Part shown: piece after piece, positions 6,254 to 7,021 of the stretch
Position numbering within the stretch: the first letter of the stretch is position 1
How the letters are laid out: each line of letters starts with the position of its first letter
From: Desulfobacterales bacterium
GTDB taxonomy: Bacteria > Desulfobacterota > Desulfobacteria > Desulfobacterales > Desulfobacteraceae
Direction of reading: 5' to 3'
Assembly (NCBI GenBank): GCA_022361535.1
Contig: JAKSAU010001060.1
Coordinates: 1 to 7,021, forward strand
DNA length: 7,021 nt
Translations under genes and position numbers: made by a program
The notes under the pieces: generated by a model
What the model was told of the DNA's origin: nothing
What the model saw: the letters and a program-made list of their open reading frames with translations, nothing else
The model's database searches: none

Positions 6254-6406
6254 TAGCACTGAGGATCTGCGTCCCGGAAAAGGACATCAGGCGCATTTTC
6301 TAATTCAAAATTTTATGCAAAGCGTAAACAATAGCACCTGGAAAGCTGTTTGGAATAACCGCTGAAAATGTGTCAGTCCTTTCCGGGATGACAGATCCGG
6401 TGTCTA
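6254..6406 (+). repeat. Long imperfect hairpin, diverged relative of the structured repeat
   Basis: The outer arm at 6263-6285 (GGATCTG, then TCCCGGAAA and GGAC) pairs with 6376-6398. TAG/CTA and CAC/GTG extend it to 6254 and 6406, and CGCATTTTC (6292-6300) pairs with GAAAATGTG (6364-6372). I count about 35 base pairs, with small internal loops and one bulged A. The sequence AAAAGGACATCAGGCG followed by ATTTT closely matches the reverse strand of the two repeat copies, as does CAG-C-TTTC on the other side. The apical part between the inner arms is about 63 bases here instead of a few. Confidence 0.7.
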
Positions 6407-6452
6407 ATATGCAACGGTCCCAAACAAAAAATCAGGATAACAGTAGTTTTAT

Positions 6453-6554
6453 ATACCGACCCGTTTATCCTAAGAAACGGCTGCCGAATTTTTTGCAAAA
6501 TCCGCCTGATGCCTTTTTCTTAGGATAAACGGGTCTATGTGCAAAAATTAAATG
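6453..6554 (-). repeat. Structured interspersed repeat, copy 2
   Basis: A perfect 20-bp stem pairs 6458-6477 with 6516-6535 around a 38-base interior that is identical to copy 1 except for one A fewer in the A-tract. The stem pairs at positions 2, 4 and 10 from the base differ from copy 1 by two-sided changes that keep pairing (G-C to A-T, A-T to C-G, G-C to A-T), and the wobble of copy 1 is a normal T-A here. The spacing between the two copies is 1266 bases, enclosing the amidohydrolase gene. Confidence 0.88.
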
Positions 6555-6613
6555 AGTTCATCCTGAATGGTTGGTAATGCCACACAAGCATTTGATTCTG
6601 TGTTCAGGTCGGG

Positions 6614-6652
6614 AAAATAAAAAGGCCCCTGCAGAGAAGGGCTGCAGGGGCC
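6614..6652 (-). terminator. Intrinsic terminator of hcp
   Basis: An 11-bp GC-rich stem pairs GGCCCCTGCAG (6624-6634) with CTGCAGGGGCC (6642-6652) around a 7-base loop. Read on the - strand it is followed by TTTTTATTTT (6623-6614) and lies about 30 bases after the hcp stop codon. Confidence 0.92.
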
Positions 6653-6682
6653 GTGGAACCTGATAAAATTGTAACGGGTGGG

Positions 6683-7021
6683 CTATCCGAGAATTTTTTT
6701 CAGGTCGCCTTCAGGTGTTCCAATGGGTGTGATGTTATAGTTTTTCACCAGTACATCAAGAATATTCGGGGTGACAAAAGCAGGCAGGGATGGTCCAAGG
6801 TGAATATCTTTGATTCCAAGGTGGAGCAGGCTCAAAAGGACTGCAACCGCTTTTTGCTCGTACCAGGAGATGATAAAGGACAAGGGCAGCCCGTTTACAT
6901 CAGTATCAAATGCTTTTGTCAGGGCGACAGCAATCTGAACGGCTGAATGGGCATCGTTGCACTGGCCCACATCAAGCAGTCTTGGAATACCGTTGATGTC
7001 TCCCAGTTGTTGTTTAAAGAA
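6683..7021 (-). CDS. hcp: Hydroxylamine reductase / hybrid cluster protein Hcp (C-terminal part)
   Basis: Hcp is a cytoplasmic iron-sulfur-oxygen cluster protein described as a hydroxylamine or nitric oxide reductase and protein S-nitrosylase in nitrosative stress; it is common in sulfate reducers. Only the last 112 residues are in the window, and the frame continues past the right edge. Visible hybrid-cluster ligands are the Cys in [11 protein letters not shown] and the Glu and Lys in [10 protein letters not shown], matching the Cys459, Glu494 and Lys496 region of the Desulfovibrio protein as I recall it. The tail reads [16 protein letters not shown] and ends [13 protein letters not shown], the standard family ending. 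The gene stops at a TAG at 6683-6685 and is followed by a strong terminator. It converges on the amidohydrolase gene. Confidence 0.95.
   Translation of the reverse strand, partial: FFKQQLGDINGIPRLLDVGQCNDAHSAVQIAVALTKAFDTDVNGLPLSFIISWYEQKAVAVLLSLLHLGIKDIHLGPSLPAFVTPNILDVLVKNYNITPIGTPEGDLKKILG

Larger units (their letters stand above)
6237..6682. other. 446-base intergenic region with three nested or adjacent hairpins
   Basis: This gap lies between the convergent amidohydrolase and hcp genes. It holds, in order, a long imperfect hairpin (6254-6406), repeat copy 2 (6453-6554) and the hcp terminator (6614-6652). I see no credible reading frame. A classical T-tract terminator for the amidohydrolase transcript is absent, so one of the first two hairpins may fill that role. 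Confidence 0.7.

Noticed and set aside
5187..6554. Integron gene cassette with attC sites.
   Set aside because: No GTTRRRY/RYYYAAC core pair is present at the stem ends, no integrase is in view, and the gene-to-element spacing differs between the two sides.
5187..6554. CRISPR array.
   Set aside because: There are only two copies of about 103 bases with a gene between them, and no regular spacers.
6653..6946. A 97-residue + strand frame.
   Set aside because: It is opposite hcp, whose C-terminal sequence is unmistakable on the - strand.

Overview
The window looks like a chromosomal segment of an anaerobic, cytochrome-rich bacterium, most likely a sulfate reducer of the Desulfobacterota (Desulfobacter/Desulfobacula type). 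The reasons are a class II fumarase of the kind used by complete oxidisers, a periplasmic pentaheme cytochrome c, a rubrerythrin-like diiron protein and the hybrid cluster protein Hcp, in moderate-GC DNA with good Shine-Dalgarno sites. The lineage is an inference from gene content; no marker gene is present.

Region 1 (2-1895, + strand) is a tight run of genes: the 3' three quarters of fumC, a 70-residue unknown protein, a DHFR/RibD-C-fold reductase, and a possible 39-residue basic peptide whose ATG directly follows the reductase stop codon. A GC-rich hairpin and a sigma-70-like promoter occupy the gap that follows. Region 2 (2084-3883, +) is a two-gene unit: a 142-residue coiled-coil protein of unknown role and a secreted pentaheme cytochrome of the c554-like superfamily. 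It closes with a strong terminator that works in both directions and is shared with the convergent gene.

Region 3 (3941-5156) is a divergent pair: a stand-alone rubrerythrin-like diiron protein (-) and the manganese exporter MntP (+). They are separated by 145 bases that hold plausible promoters and a perfect 12-base palindrome. This suggests metal/oxidative-stress control, but no regulator is visible. Region 4 (5349-6236, +) is an amidohydrolase-2 family metal hydrolase. Region 5 is the 3' end of hcp (-), which enters from the right edge and ends at a strong terminator.

The most unusual content is non-coding. Two directly repeated elements of about 103 bases (5187-5289 and 6453-6554) flank the amidohydrolase gene. 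Each folds into a 20-bp stem with an almost invariant 38-39 base interior. Three stem pairs differ between the copies by compensatory double substitutions, so the fold itself is conserved. A third, longer hairpin (6254-6406) carries a recognisable diverged version of the same core in the opposite orientation, with an enlarged tip. These look like members of an interspersed structured repeat family (MITE/REP-like DNA or a structured RNA) that I cannot assign to a named class.
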